A DNA stretch of 64,000 nt, taken from assembly GCA_013823135.1 (NCBI GenBank), contig PNLP01000024.1, positions 28,449 to 92,448 of the forward strand, in the 5' to 3' direction. Source of the stretch: Planctomycetaceae bacterium (GTDB taxonomy: Bacteria > Planctomycetota > Planctomycetia > Gemmatales > Gemmataceae). This document shows positions 8,385 through 16,207 of the stretch, in pieces (positions within the stretch are counted from its first letter, which is position 1; the number at the start of each line of letters is the position of its first letter). The notes beneath the pieces were generated by a model. The model searched no databases and was not told where the DNA came from. It worked only from the letters and a program-made list of their open reading frames with translations. Made by a program: the position numbers and the translations under genes.

Positions 8385-9237
8385 GGCTCCCCTCCGCAAA
8401 GACGGCCTCAAACGGATTCGCGGCCAAGAGGAGAGCGGCGACAGCGTTCGTCTGTTCGACTTTGTCGAGGGCCTTTCGGAGCTGGTCGAGACCGACCCCG
8501 AGAATCGTCTCGTACTCGGCCACCTTGTTCCTCAACTGGGCTGCTTCCTGCTTACGGGACTTGATGGCCCGCTCGCCCAAATCACCGGACTGAATTTCCT
8601 CCGTCAGTCGTGCGACCTCGGTGTTCACTTCCGTCACCAACCCGTCGTGAACCGCCTTCACCGAGGCGGCGTCGAGATAGTGCCGGATGACGTAGCCCGT
8701 CGCCTTCCCGCCGTCGGCCGCGTACTCAACCCCCTCCATGGCGGCCTCCCACTCGCCAAGTCGCGAGCCGGGAAGCCAATACACCCCGCCGGTCGGCCGG
8801 AGCCGTGTCGCCCCCAACCTTTGAAGGACCCGGACCAACACTCCGCCCATCTGTCCTGACGTGATTCGCCCGAAGTGCTGGTGGTACGCGGCGTTGACCT
8901 CGTCGATTTTGGCCAGGTTGCCGCTGAAGACGGGAGCAGCATTGTCACCGTAGGTTTTCGCCGTCAACACGGTCGAGTACGTGTTTCCGTCCTCGCCGCG
9001 ATTCTCGTTGACGACCGAGAAACCTGTCTTGGCCGCGAGCGGGCGGATGAGAACTTTGGCCCCCGCGAACACATCCTGAAGTGCATCCCGCAAGCAAGCG
9101 ACTGCCGGCCGCTGTTCGGGCACATCACTTTCCAGCCCCATGGGTCGCCAGGCGGTCAGCAATCTCTGCCGCTCGAAGTACGGCGAGAGCGACCAGTAGA
9201 TGACCGAGCCGTCCGGCCTTGCATCAACGTCAACCAT
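8371..9237 (-). CDS. Unknown protein in the MoxR-VWA operon
   Basis: Protein of 288 residues without a recognised family. A mixed alpha/beta N-terminal part (1-190) is followed by a long helical stretch (about 190-260), rich in Glu, Lys and Arg and probably coiled coil. It lies between the MoxR ATPase and the zincin-VWA gene, is transcribed with them, and has a good AAGGAG site before the start. The position suggests the client or adaptor of the MoxR-VWA pair. Confidence 0.7.
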   Translation of the reverse strand: MVDVDARPDGSVIYWSLSPYFERQRLLTAWRPMGLESDVPEQRPAVACLRDALQDVFAGAKVLIRPLAAKTGFSVVNENRGEDGNTYSTVLTAKTYGDNAAPVFSGNLAKIDEVNAAYHQHFGRITSGQMGGVLVRVLQRLGATRLRPTGGVYWLPGSRLGEWEAAMEGVEYAADGGKATGYVIRHYLDAASVKAVHDGLVTEVNTEVARLTEEIQSGDLGERAIKSRKQEAAQLRNKVAEYETILGVGLDQLRKALDKVEQTNAVAALLLAANPFEAVFAEGSHVIA

Positions 9238-9281
9238 GTCTGTCTCCTTGTGGATTTGTGAATGGGATTGAGCAGGGAAAA

Positions 9282-10280
9282 TCAGGCTGCGACGAACAGG
9301 CCCTTTGTCCTTGCGCTCGCCAACCAGCGCTGGACATCGGGATTGGCGACAAGAGAGCGGTCCAGGGCGATGGCGTCGCGAATCGCCATCACGCCGAATT
9401 CATCAGGAAGCCGAAGCGCGAGCTTCGTGAAGTTCCCGACGAGAGTTCTGTCTGCCTTGCACTTCTGTAAAAGCGCGCCGATGAGGGCGAACATCACGGC
9501 CGGCTCCTTGCTCGGGAGGTGGCACGTAGTTGGGGATTTAAGAACGGCGTCGATGTCCGGGAGTTGCGTGTAGAGTTGCAGGAACGCCATGAACTCCGCT
9601 GCCGGCCCCGAACTGACGCAACCTGCCACGACCTGGTGCAACTGGTTCGGAGGGGTGACACGGAATACCCGGCTGACGAACTCCCACGAGCGGGGACTCG
9701 CGAAGGCTCGCGGGTTTGTTGAAGGGTCGAAGGAATGAAGCAGGGCCGGGCGGAATCGGATGAACGCCCTGACTTCGGGAGCGATATCGTTCGCGAGAGC
9801 CCACGCATGCCATGAATCGGGGCAGACGTCGAGGTCGAGATGAAGGAACCTGTTCGTCAACCCACAATTGACCCTGCCCGCCCCCGCTCGGTCCTCAATC
9901 CGATTACTCGCGGCCAACACCGACCAGCCCTCGGGCAGAACGTACTCCCCCAGCCGCCTATCGAGGACAAGTTGAAAGAACGCGCTCTGAACCAGCGGTG
10001 GAGCTTGCGCCAGTTCATCGAGGAGCAACACCCCATTACCTGAACTCGGAAGGAACGTTGGCTGGCACCAAACAGTCTTCCCGTTCTCGACCTTGGGCAA
10101 TCCTCGCAAGTCAACCGGGTCAAGTTGGCTCGCACGAAGGTCCAGGAATTCGAGCCCCAAGCTATCGCTGACCTGACGGACCAAGCTGGATTTGCCGCAC
10201 CCTGGCGGCCCCCACAGGTACGTTGGCTGGCGCGTGGGGATGACGGCGGTCAATACTTCGACAATGTCTGACGGACTCAT
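9282..10280 (-). CDS. MoxR-type AAA+ ATPase
   Basis: ATPase of 332 residues. Walker A is GPPGCGKS, Walker B is LLLDELAQAP, and the sensor-1 region is VLAASNR, followed by the aromatic and arginine-rich C-terminal lid typical of MoxR proteins. Such ATPases act with VWA proteins to remodel or activate partner complexes; the VWA partner is two genes downstream. The intergenic space before the start holds the inverted pair of the dispersed motif (10298-10354). Confidence 0.85.
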   Translation of the reverse strand: MSPSDIVEVLTAVIPTRQPTYLWGPPGCGKSSLVRQVSDSLGLEFLDLRASQLDPVDLRGLPKVENGKTVWCQPTFLPSSGNGVLLLDELAQAPPLVQSAFFQLVLDRRLGEYVLPEGWSVLAASNRIEDRAGAGRVNCGLTNRFLHLDLDVCPDSWHAWALANDIAPEVRAFIRFRPALLHSFDPSTNPRAFASPRSWEFVSRVFRVTPPNQLHQVVAGCVSSGPAAEFMAFLQLYTQLPDIDAVLKSPTTCHLPSKEPAVMFALIGALLQKCKADRTLVGNFTKLALRLPDEFGVMAIRDAIALDRSLVANPDVQRWLASARTKGLFVAA

Positions 10281-10297
10281 CGGTTACACCTTGTGAA

Positions 10298-10354
10298 TGA
10301 GCAGGAGAGGGCATCTCTCCCGCAAGGAACTGGGACTGAACCCTTCTCTGCTCA
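10298..10354. repeat. Inverted pair of the dispersed motif
   Basis: TGAGCAGGAGAGGGC (10298-10312) is followed, in reverse orientation, by CCCTTCTCTGCTCA (10341-10354). It separates the MoxR gene from the small gene upstream of it, so it could terminate transcription or serve as a protein-binding site. Confidence 0.5.
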
Positions 10355-10359
10355 ATGAC

Positions 10360-10533
10360 TCAGTTCGCGTCGGACCTGGCGTTCACCAGGCGGACCACCA
10401 ACCAGTTGTGAACCTTTGCCAAGCGGTCGAGCCTCGCGACCTTCATCCTCGCCTCGGCCTTCACCGACTCCTCGGCGACACGGTTCAAAAGAGACTCGAA
10501 TGTGGCCTTCGTGACCGGGAAATACTCGCTCAT
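10360..10533 (-). CDS. Small helical protein, 57 residues
   Basis: The frame begins MSEYFPVTKATFESLL and ends LVNARSDAN. It is rich in Arg, Lys and Glu and is predicted helical. GAGGG is placed 8 bases before the ATG. It sits in the leftward operon just upstream of the MoxR gene. No family recognised; the reading frame and ribosome site make it a likely real gene. Confidence 0.55.
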   Translation of the reverse strand: MSEYFPVTKATFESLLNRVAEESVKAEARMKVARLDRLAKVHNWLVVRLVNARSDAN

Positions 10534-10634
10534 CGAATCGCCCTCAAATGAAACGAGCCCTCCACAGGAAGGCTCAACGACCAGACCTGGGTTACGCTCC
10601 CAGGCTCTGCCAAAATCAATCTCTGGCCCCCCGT

Positions 10635-10787
10635 CTACGGGTTGTCGTCAACCACCTCCAACACCACCAACGCACCCACCAGATACGCCACGGTTTTCCA
10701 GGTCAGGCCTGCGTCAATCACGGGGACAATGCCCCAGACGGCCGTGACGTTGCCCCAGAACGTGCCGATGCACTCAACGATGTCCAT
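10635..10787 (-). CDS. Small single-pass membrane protein, 50 residues
   Basis: The frame starts MDIVECIGTFWGNVTAVW and contains one clear hydrophobic helix (about residues 26-46, TWKTVAYLVGALVVLEVV). AGGAGAG lies 6 bases before the ATG. A hairpin with a T run just upstream may separate it from the preceding gene. Function unknown; tiny membrane proteins near a recombinase-mobilised replicon are sometimes toxins or holin-like, but nothing here shows that. Confidence 0.5.
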   Translation of the reverse strand: MDIVECIGTFWGNVTAVWGIVPVIDAGLTWKTVAYLVGALVVLEVVDDNP

Positions 10788-10797
10788 GACTGCTCTC

Positions 10798-10827
10798 CTG
10801 CTAAAAAGTTGTGCCCCGATTCGGGGC
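10798..10827 (-). terminator. Leftward hairpin with T run
   Basis: Read leftward, GCCCCGAATCGGGGC is followed by ACAACTTTTT. It lies 11 bases upstream of the 50-residue membrane-protein gene and after the 11020-11529 gene, so it would end or attenuate the upstream transcript. Confidence 0.5.
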
Positions 10828-11019
10828 GGACTGTGGATTGCAAAGGGAAAACATTTTGTCCGAGTCAGCGTGCGGTCCAACGTGCGCGCCCGCTCACGCT
10901 CACGGGCCGCGTTTGCGAGTGACCTTGCACGGACTGCGTACTCGCACTGCTGCGCGGAAATGCGTACAACCCCGCGAGCCGAAGCCCCGGGGTCGTGTCA
11001 TTCGAGTTGTGGCCGTGGC

Positions 11020-11529
11020 TTACACGGTGCGGTTCAACAGACGGACTTGCTTGGCCATTGCTTCCGCAAGGGTGCGTGCCGTGGCCTTGAGTTGTTCCGG
11101 ACGACCAAACGCGGACTTCGGCATCGGCCGGACTTTCTCCGGCCCACTTCCTTGTGCCCCACGGGGCGGACGAACATTCAGGGCAAAGTGCCAACGTTCA
11201 ACCGCCACGTGCTTCACCAACTCACCCAACGCTTCCACCGTACCCACGCACTGGAACGCCGACGGTAGCGAGTCTGCAATCACCTTGCCCTTTGCGGAGT
11301 AGTGGCCGTGCGATGCTTCGCAGACGTCCAGAATGACGCCAAGTTGTTTCGCGGTCCGGGTGAACGAACGACGCACATCTGACGGCTTCATTCCTTCGAC
11401 ATCCGGGCGAATGTGAACGATAACGCCACGGCCTGAAATCGTTCTTTTGACCTCCGCCCCACCGTCGAGCGTCTCGACCTCGGTGACACGAATTGTCCGG
11501 ACAATCGAGCCCGTAGGCGTCGGTGTCAT
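11020..11529 (-). CDS. Unknown protein, 169 residues
   Basis: A mixed alpha/beta protein beginning MTPTPTGSIVRTIRV. It has no recognised domain, no signal peptide and no membrane helix. A basic C-terminal part suggests possible nucleic-acid contact. It has an AGGAG site before the start and belongs to the leftward run of small genes. A tRNA-arm-like structure precedes it. Confidence 0.6.
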   Translation of the reverse strand: MTPTPTGSIVRTIRVTEVETLDGGAEVKRTISGRGVIVHIRPDVEGMKPSDVRRSFTRTAKQLGVILDVCEASHGHYSAKGKVIADSLPSAFQCVGTVEALGELVKHVAVERWHFALNVRPPRGAQGSGPEKVRPMPKSAFGRPEQLKATARTLAEAMAKQVRLLNRTV

Positions 11530-11560
11530 TGCTGAACTCCTGAGTGTAAATCAGACGAAG

Positions 11561-11603
11561 GGACACCCGGGGAATCGAACCCCGCCCGGCTCCGTCGGTG
11601 TCC
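11561..11603 (-). other. tRNA minihelix-like structure (acceptor plus T arm)
   Basis: Read leftward, GGACACC pairs perfectly with GGTGTCC (7 bp). Inside lies a canonical T arm: stem CGGGG/CCCCG with loop TTCGATT. Only 12 bases replace the D and anticodon arms. There is no encoded CCA. It lies between two leftward protein genes. It may be a tRNA relic, an mRNA element recognised by tRNA-handling enzymes, or a processing signal. Confidence 0.5.
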
Positions 11604-11611
11604 TTGCGGAA

Positions 11612-11983
11612 TCAGCCCTTCACCCCGTTCAACGTGCCCGACTTCGCACGGGCTTTCACCGGTTCCGGAACTGGGTCGGCGACTTCCTTCACCTCCGGTT
11701 CTGGCACGGTGAACCCCAGCACGTTCGCGGTCGCCGACATCGCGGCCGCACCAAAGATTCCCTTACCGCTCACGTTGCGGCTTCGGTCGGCGTCCTTGCC
11801 GATGGCCTTTGCGGACGCATCGACCCCGCCCTTTGCCGCTTCCATGAACGCGGCCTCACTCATGTCCGTGGGCACGCTGTTGAGCGTGACTGTTTTCATA
11901 ATGCCCTTACTGGTGTCTTTGAAGCGTGCGGTCGCCTTGACCTTGTCCGCCCCGAAAATCGCCGTCATGAATGCATCGGCCAT
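11612..11983 (-). CDS. Unknown protein, 123 residues
   Basis: Begins MADAFMTAIFGADKVKATAR. It has repeated Ala/Lys-rich helical segments and a Pro/Val/Glu-rich C-terminus. No domain recognised. It lies in the leftward small-gene operon, between two tRNA-arm-like structures, and overlaps the end of a possible small upstream frame by 19 bases. Confidence 0.55.
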   Translation of the reverse strand: MADAFMTAIFGADKVKATARFKDTSKGIMKTVTLNSVPTDMSEAAFMEAAKGGVDASAKAIGKDADRSRNVSGKGIFGAAAMSATANVLGFTVPEPEVKEVADPVPEPVKARAKSGTLNGVKG

Positions 11984-12132
11984 ATGTCATCCTCTTGCCC
12001 GGTGGGACGAACCCGCCCCGGGCAGTGTTGCCCGTGTGAACCCGAGACGCGAAGTTGCGTCCCGCAGTAACACGGCTTGTCGCACGGCGAGCGTTCTTTC
12101 GGACGCCCGGATTCCGTCACGACGTTGGGCAC
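11965..12132 (-). CDS. Possible small zinc-knuckle protein, 55 residues
   Basis: A GTG-initiated frame with closely spaced Cys and His residues (CDKPCYCG ... GQHCPG) that could bind zinc. It overlaps the following gene by 19 bases, as coupled genes often do. There is no clear ribosome site before the GTG, so it may not be translated. Confidence 0.3.
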   Translation of the reverse strand: MPNVVTESGRPKERSPCDKPCYCGTQLRVSGSHGQHCPGRVRPTGQEDDIWPMHS

Positions 12133-12142
12133 AAAGCCCGAG

Positions 12143-12190
12143 AGAGTGAGCGGGGAATCGAACCCCGCATTGCGGCCTGTCCGCTACTCT
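12143..12190 (-). other. Second tRNA T-arm-like structure
   Basis: Read leftward, AGAGT pairs with ACTCT and encloses a small GCGG/CCGC hairpin and the same T arm as at 11561 (CGGGG-TTCGATT-CCCCG). The first bases overlap the stop codon of the small gene 12184-12339. No full tRNA cloverleaf could be drawn. Confidence 0.45.
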
Positions 12191-12339
12191 GGTGTGCAGA
12201 CAATCGGCGGCTCACCGGTGAGCGAGAAGGGCACGACGTGGCACATTGGCTTGGCGGCCCACTCCGCAGCGGCTTCCGGACTGGCGACCGTTCCCACGTA
12301 CCGGCGGCCGATAAACAGGTCCCACAGCATGTCGTTCAC
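12184..12339 (-). CDS. Small unknown protein, 51 residues
   Basis: GTG-initiated frame beginning MNDMLWDLFIGRRYVGTV, with GGAGAG 5 bases upstream. It is probably the first gene of the long leftward operon that ends with the zincin-VWA gene. No family recognised. Confidence 0.5.
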   Translation of the reverse strand: MNDMLWDLFIGRRYVGTVASPEAAAEWAAKPMCHVVPFSLTGEPPIVCTPE

Positions 12340-12345
12340 GGTCAC

Positions 12346-12701
12346 TCTCCGCAGGGGTCAGCCGAATCCGTCGGGCCGGGCCGGGCCGGGGAGTCTGTCG
12401 TCCCCGGCAACCAACTAAAGAAATTGGGGAGGGGGAGGGGTTTTTCTGTTCGGGCCGGGACGTGGGCCGGCTTGTGTGGCAGGCGGGGGGCGTGCAGACG
12501 CGATGGGCAGGTGGGAAAACTGGTAGTCTCAGCTAAGAGTTGCTGCCTCGGTCACGAGATTCAGTATCGCCCGCGACATTCGGGCCGTTTGTCTCACCAA
12601 AAATCTGCCGGCCGACCAGACTTCGAAAAGATGTAAGGACGATGGAATTGTGAGATGATTGGGTGATGCTTCCCTGCTAATGAATGAGGGCGACGGGAGC
12701 A
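12346..12701. other. GC-rich intergenic region between divergent operons
   Basis: This region holds GGGCC-type repeats near 12376-12395, a purine run (about 12426-12445) and one copy of the dispersed motif (12665-12680). It should carry promoters for the leftward operon and for the rightward genes starting at 12702. No convincing hexamer pair or gene was seen. Confidence 0.4.
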
Positions 12702-13154
12702 ATGGGCTGGAGGCAGTCTGTGGACCTTGTTGAGTTCCGCCATGCGTTCGCCAGGTTCGTTGGCCCCGACAAGTACCGTAAGTTCCTTCGGGCGTTGAAC
12801 GGTGAGGGGCGGTGGCGGGCTCGGCTCCTGTATTGGCAAGAGGAAATGTTGTCGCGGTTCGCTGCCTCGACGGGGAATGAGATGGTGACTTTCGAGCAGG
12901 TCGAATCGCTCCTTAGAGTGTGCGAAATGCATCACCTCGAGCTGGAGCGTGACCCCGAAGCGTTGTCGAGCCGGTGCCGAGGCGCGGTCACCGATTACAC
13001 CCGGGCGCAAGCCGAGCACTTCCCGAACACCGACTGCGGCCCTTTGGAGATGGGCAGGCGTCGCGAGAACTATCGGTCCGGGCGATGGTACTGCCCGACG
13101 TGTCGCGCATCAGAATCGGAGTGGAGGCGGCGCACGGGGTCTGGCAGTGACTGA
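12702..13154 (+). CDS. Unknown protein with C-terminal zinc-ribbon-like cysteines
   Basis: Protein of about 150 residues, mainly helical. It ends with a possible zinc site (TDCGP ... YCPTCR). ATG 12702 is preferred because GGGAG lies just before it; ATG 12684 is in frame. It opens a rightward run of short Gemmataceae-type genes. Function unknown. Confidence 0.6.
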   Translation: MGWRQSVDLVEFRHAFARFVGPDKYRKFLRALNGEGRWRARLLYWQEEMLSRFAASTGNEMVTFEQVESLLRVCEMHHLELERDPEALSSRCRGAVTDYTRAQAEHFPNTDCGPLEMGRRRENYRSGRWYCPTCRASESEWRRRTGSGSD

Positions 13155-13197
13155 GTCAAAGTAGGAGTTCATTTTCAGCCAAGGAGAACTATTACCG

Positions 13198-13572
13198 ATG
13201 ACACGACGAGTAACAACCATCTGTTTGGTTGCCGCCGGAGTGGCGGGAGTGGGGCTCGTTCTGTGCCTTCAAGATTGCCGTCCCCCTGTGGACCGGGGGT
13301 TCAAGAACGCGAGTCTGGGCCATGCCAAGACGGAAGCCGAATTCGTTGCCCTGCTTGGCCCACCTGGCGATTACTCCACCAGCAGGAGGACCTATGAGTT
13401 TTTCAAGGTGAGCGACATACCCGAAGTCCGAGAGATTGAGTGGAAGGATGATTACGCGGCCGTCGTGGCAGCATTTCTCGGTGACGGCGGACCCGTAGCG
13501 TACTGGAACAGAGCGAAGGCGGTCCCGAACATGACCGACCGTCTGTGTTGCTTTCGCGAGGTCGAGGATTAG
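13198..13572 (+). CDS. Secreted or membrane-anchored unknown protein
   Basis: Protein of 124 residues. The N-terminus (MTRRVTTICLVAAGVAGVGL) is a signal peptide or membrane anchor, with cysteines at the end of the hydrophobic run. The mature part is short and alpha/beta, without a recognised family. An AAGGAGAA site precedes the ATG. Confidence 0.6.
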   Translation: MTRRVTTICLVAAGVAGVGLVLCLQDCRPPVDRGFKNASLGHAKTEAEFVALLGPPGDYSTSRRTYEFFKVSDIPEVREIEWKDDYAAVVAAFLGDGGPVAYWNRAKAVPNMTDRLCCFREVED

Positions 13573-13613
13573 CTTTCGCGAACATCTCGGCCTTGAACTG
13601 TGTCTGTGCCCCA

Positions 13614-13650
13614 CCTTCCCTGCTCACGACTTCGGATGACTTAGCAGGAC
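13614..13650. repeat. Inverted pair of the dispersed motif
   Basis: CCTTCCCTGCTCA (13614-13626) and TTAGCAGGAC (13641-13650) form an inverted pair with a 14-base spacer. The second half provides the AGGA ribosome site for the next gene at 13655. Confidence 0.5.
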
Positions 13651-13654
13651 AGCC

Positions 13655-13945
13655 ATGGTCTCGTTCTACGTCCCCCGACAGCCCTACAAACCAGACGTTC
13701 AAGTCGTGGTCCGCTGGCGGAACGGCCATGCTTCGCATCAAGAGATAGCGGCGCTGAGGCAACTCCTTACCGAGTTGAGGGACCGGCCGATTGCGGAAGT
13801 ATTCCACGAAGCACGTGCAATGCCCGAGTGGGTTCTGGCCATCTGCAACCCAGGAGATGCCCAACGTCTTCGGGACCGAGCGGAACGGATGGGGCTCGTA
13901 GCGGTCGTTGAGCCGGTCGTTGTTCCACACCTCATTGACGGGTAA
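13655..13945 (+). CDS. Unknown small protein, possibly L7/L12 C-terminal-like fold
   Basis: Protein of 96 residues with a beta-strand (VQVVVRW), two helices and a final beta segment with alternating hydrophobics. This loosely recalls the ribosomal L7/L12 C-terminal fold found in small bacterial proteins. The resemblance is by eye only. It is followed after 4 bases by the next gene, so the two are coupled. Confidence 0.5.
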   Translation: MVSFYVPRQPYKPDVQVVVRWRNGHASHQEIAALRQLLTELRDRPIAEVFHEARAMPEWVLAICNPGDAQRLRDRAERMGLVAVVEPVVVPHLIDG

Positions 13946-13949
13946 CCAG

Positions 13950-14333
13950 ATGGCCGAGTTGCTCCAACCGCTCCGCGTCCCCGCTGGCTGGCGTGTTACC
14001 TGGAACACCTTGTTTGAGTTGGACCCAACTCCGGAAAACGTCGGTCGCGGATACTTCGGAGAGTCGTCCCTGTTTTCAGCCGTTCACGAGCACTTGCGGC
14101 TTTGGCTCGACGTGGAATGGCGACCGGAAGACGACCCGTCAGGTGAGTACCGGTTGATGGTGGAGTATGCGCCCTGGGAGCGGGCAGAGCGTGGCCGTCG
14201 TCGAAAAGGCGTCCCGCTCGAGTTCAAGGATTCGAGAGTGGTTCACCAGTTCTTAACCCGTGAGCGGGCCGAGTTGGTGCGGGAGTTGGAGGCGGCATTC
14301 GTGACTCGCCGAGAGTGGGTTGAACACTCGTAG
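13950..14333 (+). CDS. Unknown protein, 127 residues
   Basis: An acidic and aromatic-rich protein starting MAELLQPLRVPAGWRVTWN. No domain, signal or membrane segment was recognised. It starts 4 bases after the preceding gene, so the pair is probably co-translated, which hints at a shared complex. Confidence 0.55.
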   Translation: MAELLQPLRVPAGWRVTWNTLFELDPTPENVGRGYFGESSLFSAVHEHLRLWLDVEWRPEDDPSGEYRLMVEYAPWERAERGRRRKGVPLEFKDSRVVHQFLTRERAELVRELEAAFVTRREWVEHS

Positions 14334-14371
14334 TTGGGAGCCACCGTCGAACCCAAGGCGAGGACAACCTA

Positions 14372-14674
14372 ATGGCGATTACTCGGAGCGAAGCGGCGCG
14401 GCTGGCGTTGCAGTTGGCCAACCGAACCTGGGGCTACCCAAGCGCAGGAGAGGAGCTTGTCATCCTCGAAGACTGGGTTGTAGAGTCCGATTCCGCTTGG
14501 GCGTTCACGTACAACACCCGCTCATTTGTAGAAACGGGCGACGTAATGCGAGCACTAGGGGTTGGTAACGGCCCCATCATCGTGGTCAAATCGAGTGGAG
14601 CGGTCCACCAGATGCCGTCAGCGTACAGTGCTCGGGAAGCACTGCGCGTTTGGGACAAGGCTGAATGGGATTGA
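14372..14674 (+). CDS. YrhB/Imm35-like protein
   Basis: Protein of 100 residues resembling the YrhB family (immunity protein 35 group). It has an N-terminal helix, then EELVILEDWVVESDSAWAF and a strand with FVETGDV, then PIIVVKSSGAVH and a closing helix. Such proteins are often immunity factors of toxin systems or orphan copies. No partner toxin is adjacent. Its stop codon overlaps the ribosome site of the next gene. Confidence 0.6.
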   Translation: MAITRSEAARLALQLANRTWGYPSAGEELVILEDWVVESDSAWAFTYNTRSFVETGDVMRALGVGNGPIIVVKSSGAVHQMPSAYSAREALRVWDKAEWD

Positions 14675-14693
14675 GCAGAGGAGGGACTCGGCA

Positions 14694-15692
14694 ATGAGTG
14701 ACGAACAAGGCTTCCTCAAGGCAATCAATCGCGACCCCAAAGAGCTTACGCACCGGCTGGTCTACGCTGATTGGCTAGACGAGCGCGACGACCCACGCGG
14801 TGACTTCATCCGACTTCACCTTGCATTGAAAGCCACCGCCCCAGACCATTGCGACCGTGTGGCGGGGGAGCACGAACTGAGTCAGTTGCGGAAAGTCTGC
14901 GAACCCGCTTGGCTGGCAGTTATCGAGCGTGAATACGCTCTTCCACGTGCCGCACATAGCCAGCACGGCTGCGGGTGTTTCGAAGGCTTATCTGGCAAAA
15001 AGAACTCCCCGACACCGTATTTCCACGTCGAAGCACAGGACACTGAGTGCGACGCCTGGAAGCGGTTGCTGGATTTGGTTGAGGATGCCGCAGCGGACGG
15101 GCGGGAAGAGTTTGCTCCGCTCAGAGAAATGGACCGAGCGACACGGCTTCAGATTCGGACCCTGCCGCCGACCATCGCCAAGTTAAAGGCGGTGAAGCAA
15201 CTTCATCTTTACGGCAGCAACTTGGTTCGCATTCCGCCAGAAATTGGGGAGATGACGAGTTTGGAGGAGTTCACCCCGTACACGTCGTATGAGCTGCACT
15301 GGTTCCCATACGAGATAACACGCTGTCCCAATCTCAAAGACAGCACGGTCAGTACCCGAGCCCTGTACGGGAATTACAAGTATCGGCCGCCGTTCCCACG
15401 CCTGAAAACGGGCGCAGAGGTGACTCCAGGACTGTTGGAGACGGAGCGGCTACCACTCAAGCGGTGGCAGGGGAATTCGTCCCGCCCCTGTAGCGTCTGC
15501 GGTCAGCCATTCGAGGACCGTCGGCAGCACCGAGTCTGGGTTTCGCTCCGTGTGGCGACCGACGTGTTACCCTTACTCGTGAACGCCTGCTCGGAAGACT
15601 GCATCAAGCGACTCCCAGCTCCGTCGAGCAAATACGTCCAAACCCCACACAAGGGCAGGCACGGCGTGCAGCAACCGCCTCGAGGGTTCTGA
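14694..15692 (+). CDS. TIGR02996 repeat-companion protein with leucine-rich segment
   Basis: Protein of 332 residues. The N-terminus (EQGFLKAINRDP ... LVYADWLDERDD) is the TIGR02996 domain, which is expanded in Gemmata relatives. One or two leucine-rich-repeat-like turns follow near residues 150-185. The C-terminus has a possible zinc site (CSVCGQ ... CSEDC). AGGAGGG lies before the ATG. Probably a protein-interaction factor; the cellular role is unknown. Confidence 0.75.
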   Translation: MSDEQGFLKAINRDPKELTHRLVYADWLDERDDPRGDFIRLHLALKATAPDHCDRVAGEHELSQLRKVCEPAWLAVIEREYALPRAAHSQHGCGCFEGLSGKKNSPTPYFHVEAQDTECDAWKRLLDLVEDAAADGREEFAPLREMDRATRLQIRTLPPTIAKLKAVKQLHLYGSNLVRIPPEIGEMTSLEEFTPYTSYELHWFPYEITRCPNLKDSTVSTRALYGNYKYRPPFPRLKTGAEVTPGLLETERLPLKRWQGNSSRPCSVCGQPFEDRRQHRVWVSLRVATDVLPLLVNACSEDCIKRLPAPSSKYVQTPHKGRHGVQQPPRGF

Positions 15693-15745
15693 ACAGTCAT
15701 TGAGTCGTGCAAGGTTGTGCCTTCTCTGCTAAACGATGGACTGCG

Positions 15746-16162
15746 ATGAACGTGGTGTACAACTGCCACATACCCGAGGTCATGGGCTACCCCGAGAAAG
15801 GGTATTGCTTCTCACGTGGCGAGGATGCGTTTCTGATGTGGGGCGGGTACTTCTACGACCTCATGCAAGCAATGTGGACGGTCTACGGGAGGGAACTCGA
15901 CGCCGAGCGGCCGGATGCTCCGAACCTCACACAGGTTCCGATACTCGCGGAATGGAATACTGGGAACATTGGGTCGTCCGCACCGTTCCTTTTGTCCGAG
16001 CCCGGAAAGATGGCAATTGCGTTCCGAGAAGCCGTAGCAGCGTTGGGCCGAGCACAGCCGCATCTTGAAGAATCACCGATTCATGGCGTTGCCCTGGCTG
16101 AGTTCTTGGAGCAAGCGGCGACAGCAGGTCAGTGGGTATGTTTGGAGGAATGGTGGGATTGA
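15746..16162 (+). CDS. Unknown protein, 138 residues
   Basis: A soluble protein starting MNVVYNCHIPEVMGYPEKGY, rich in Trp and acidic residues. No family recognised. A copy of the dispersed motif (15718-15734) is centred 20 bases before the start, the same position as before several other genes in this run. Confidence 0.55.
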   Translation: MNVVYNCHIPEVMGYPEKGYCFSRGEDAFLMWGGYFYDLMQAMWTVYGRELDAERPDAPNLTQVPILAEWNTGNIGSSAPFLLSEPGKMAIAFREAVAALGRAQPHLEESPIHGVALAEFLEQAATAGQWVCLEEWWD

Positions 16163-16207
16163 GCCCCTCCAGATGAATGTCGGGTGGACTTTCGAGGAGA
16201 ACAGTTT

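Noticed and set aside
12143..12235. A full-length tRNA on the minus strand ending in the T arm at 12151-12167
   Set aside because: An acceptor-like pairing with GGTGAG about 60 bases upstream exists, but no D or anticodon arm folds, and that stretch codes for the end of a small protein. Only the T-arm-like element is kept.
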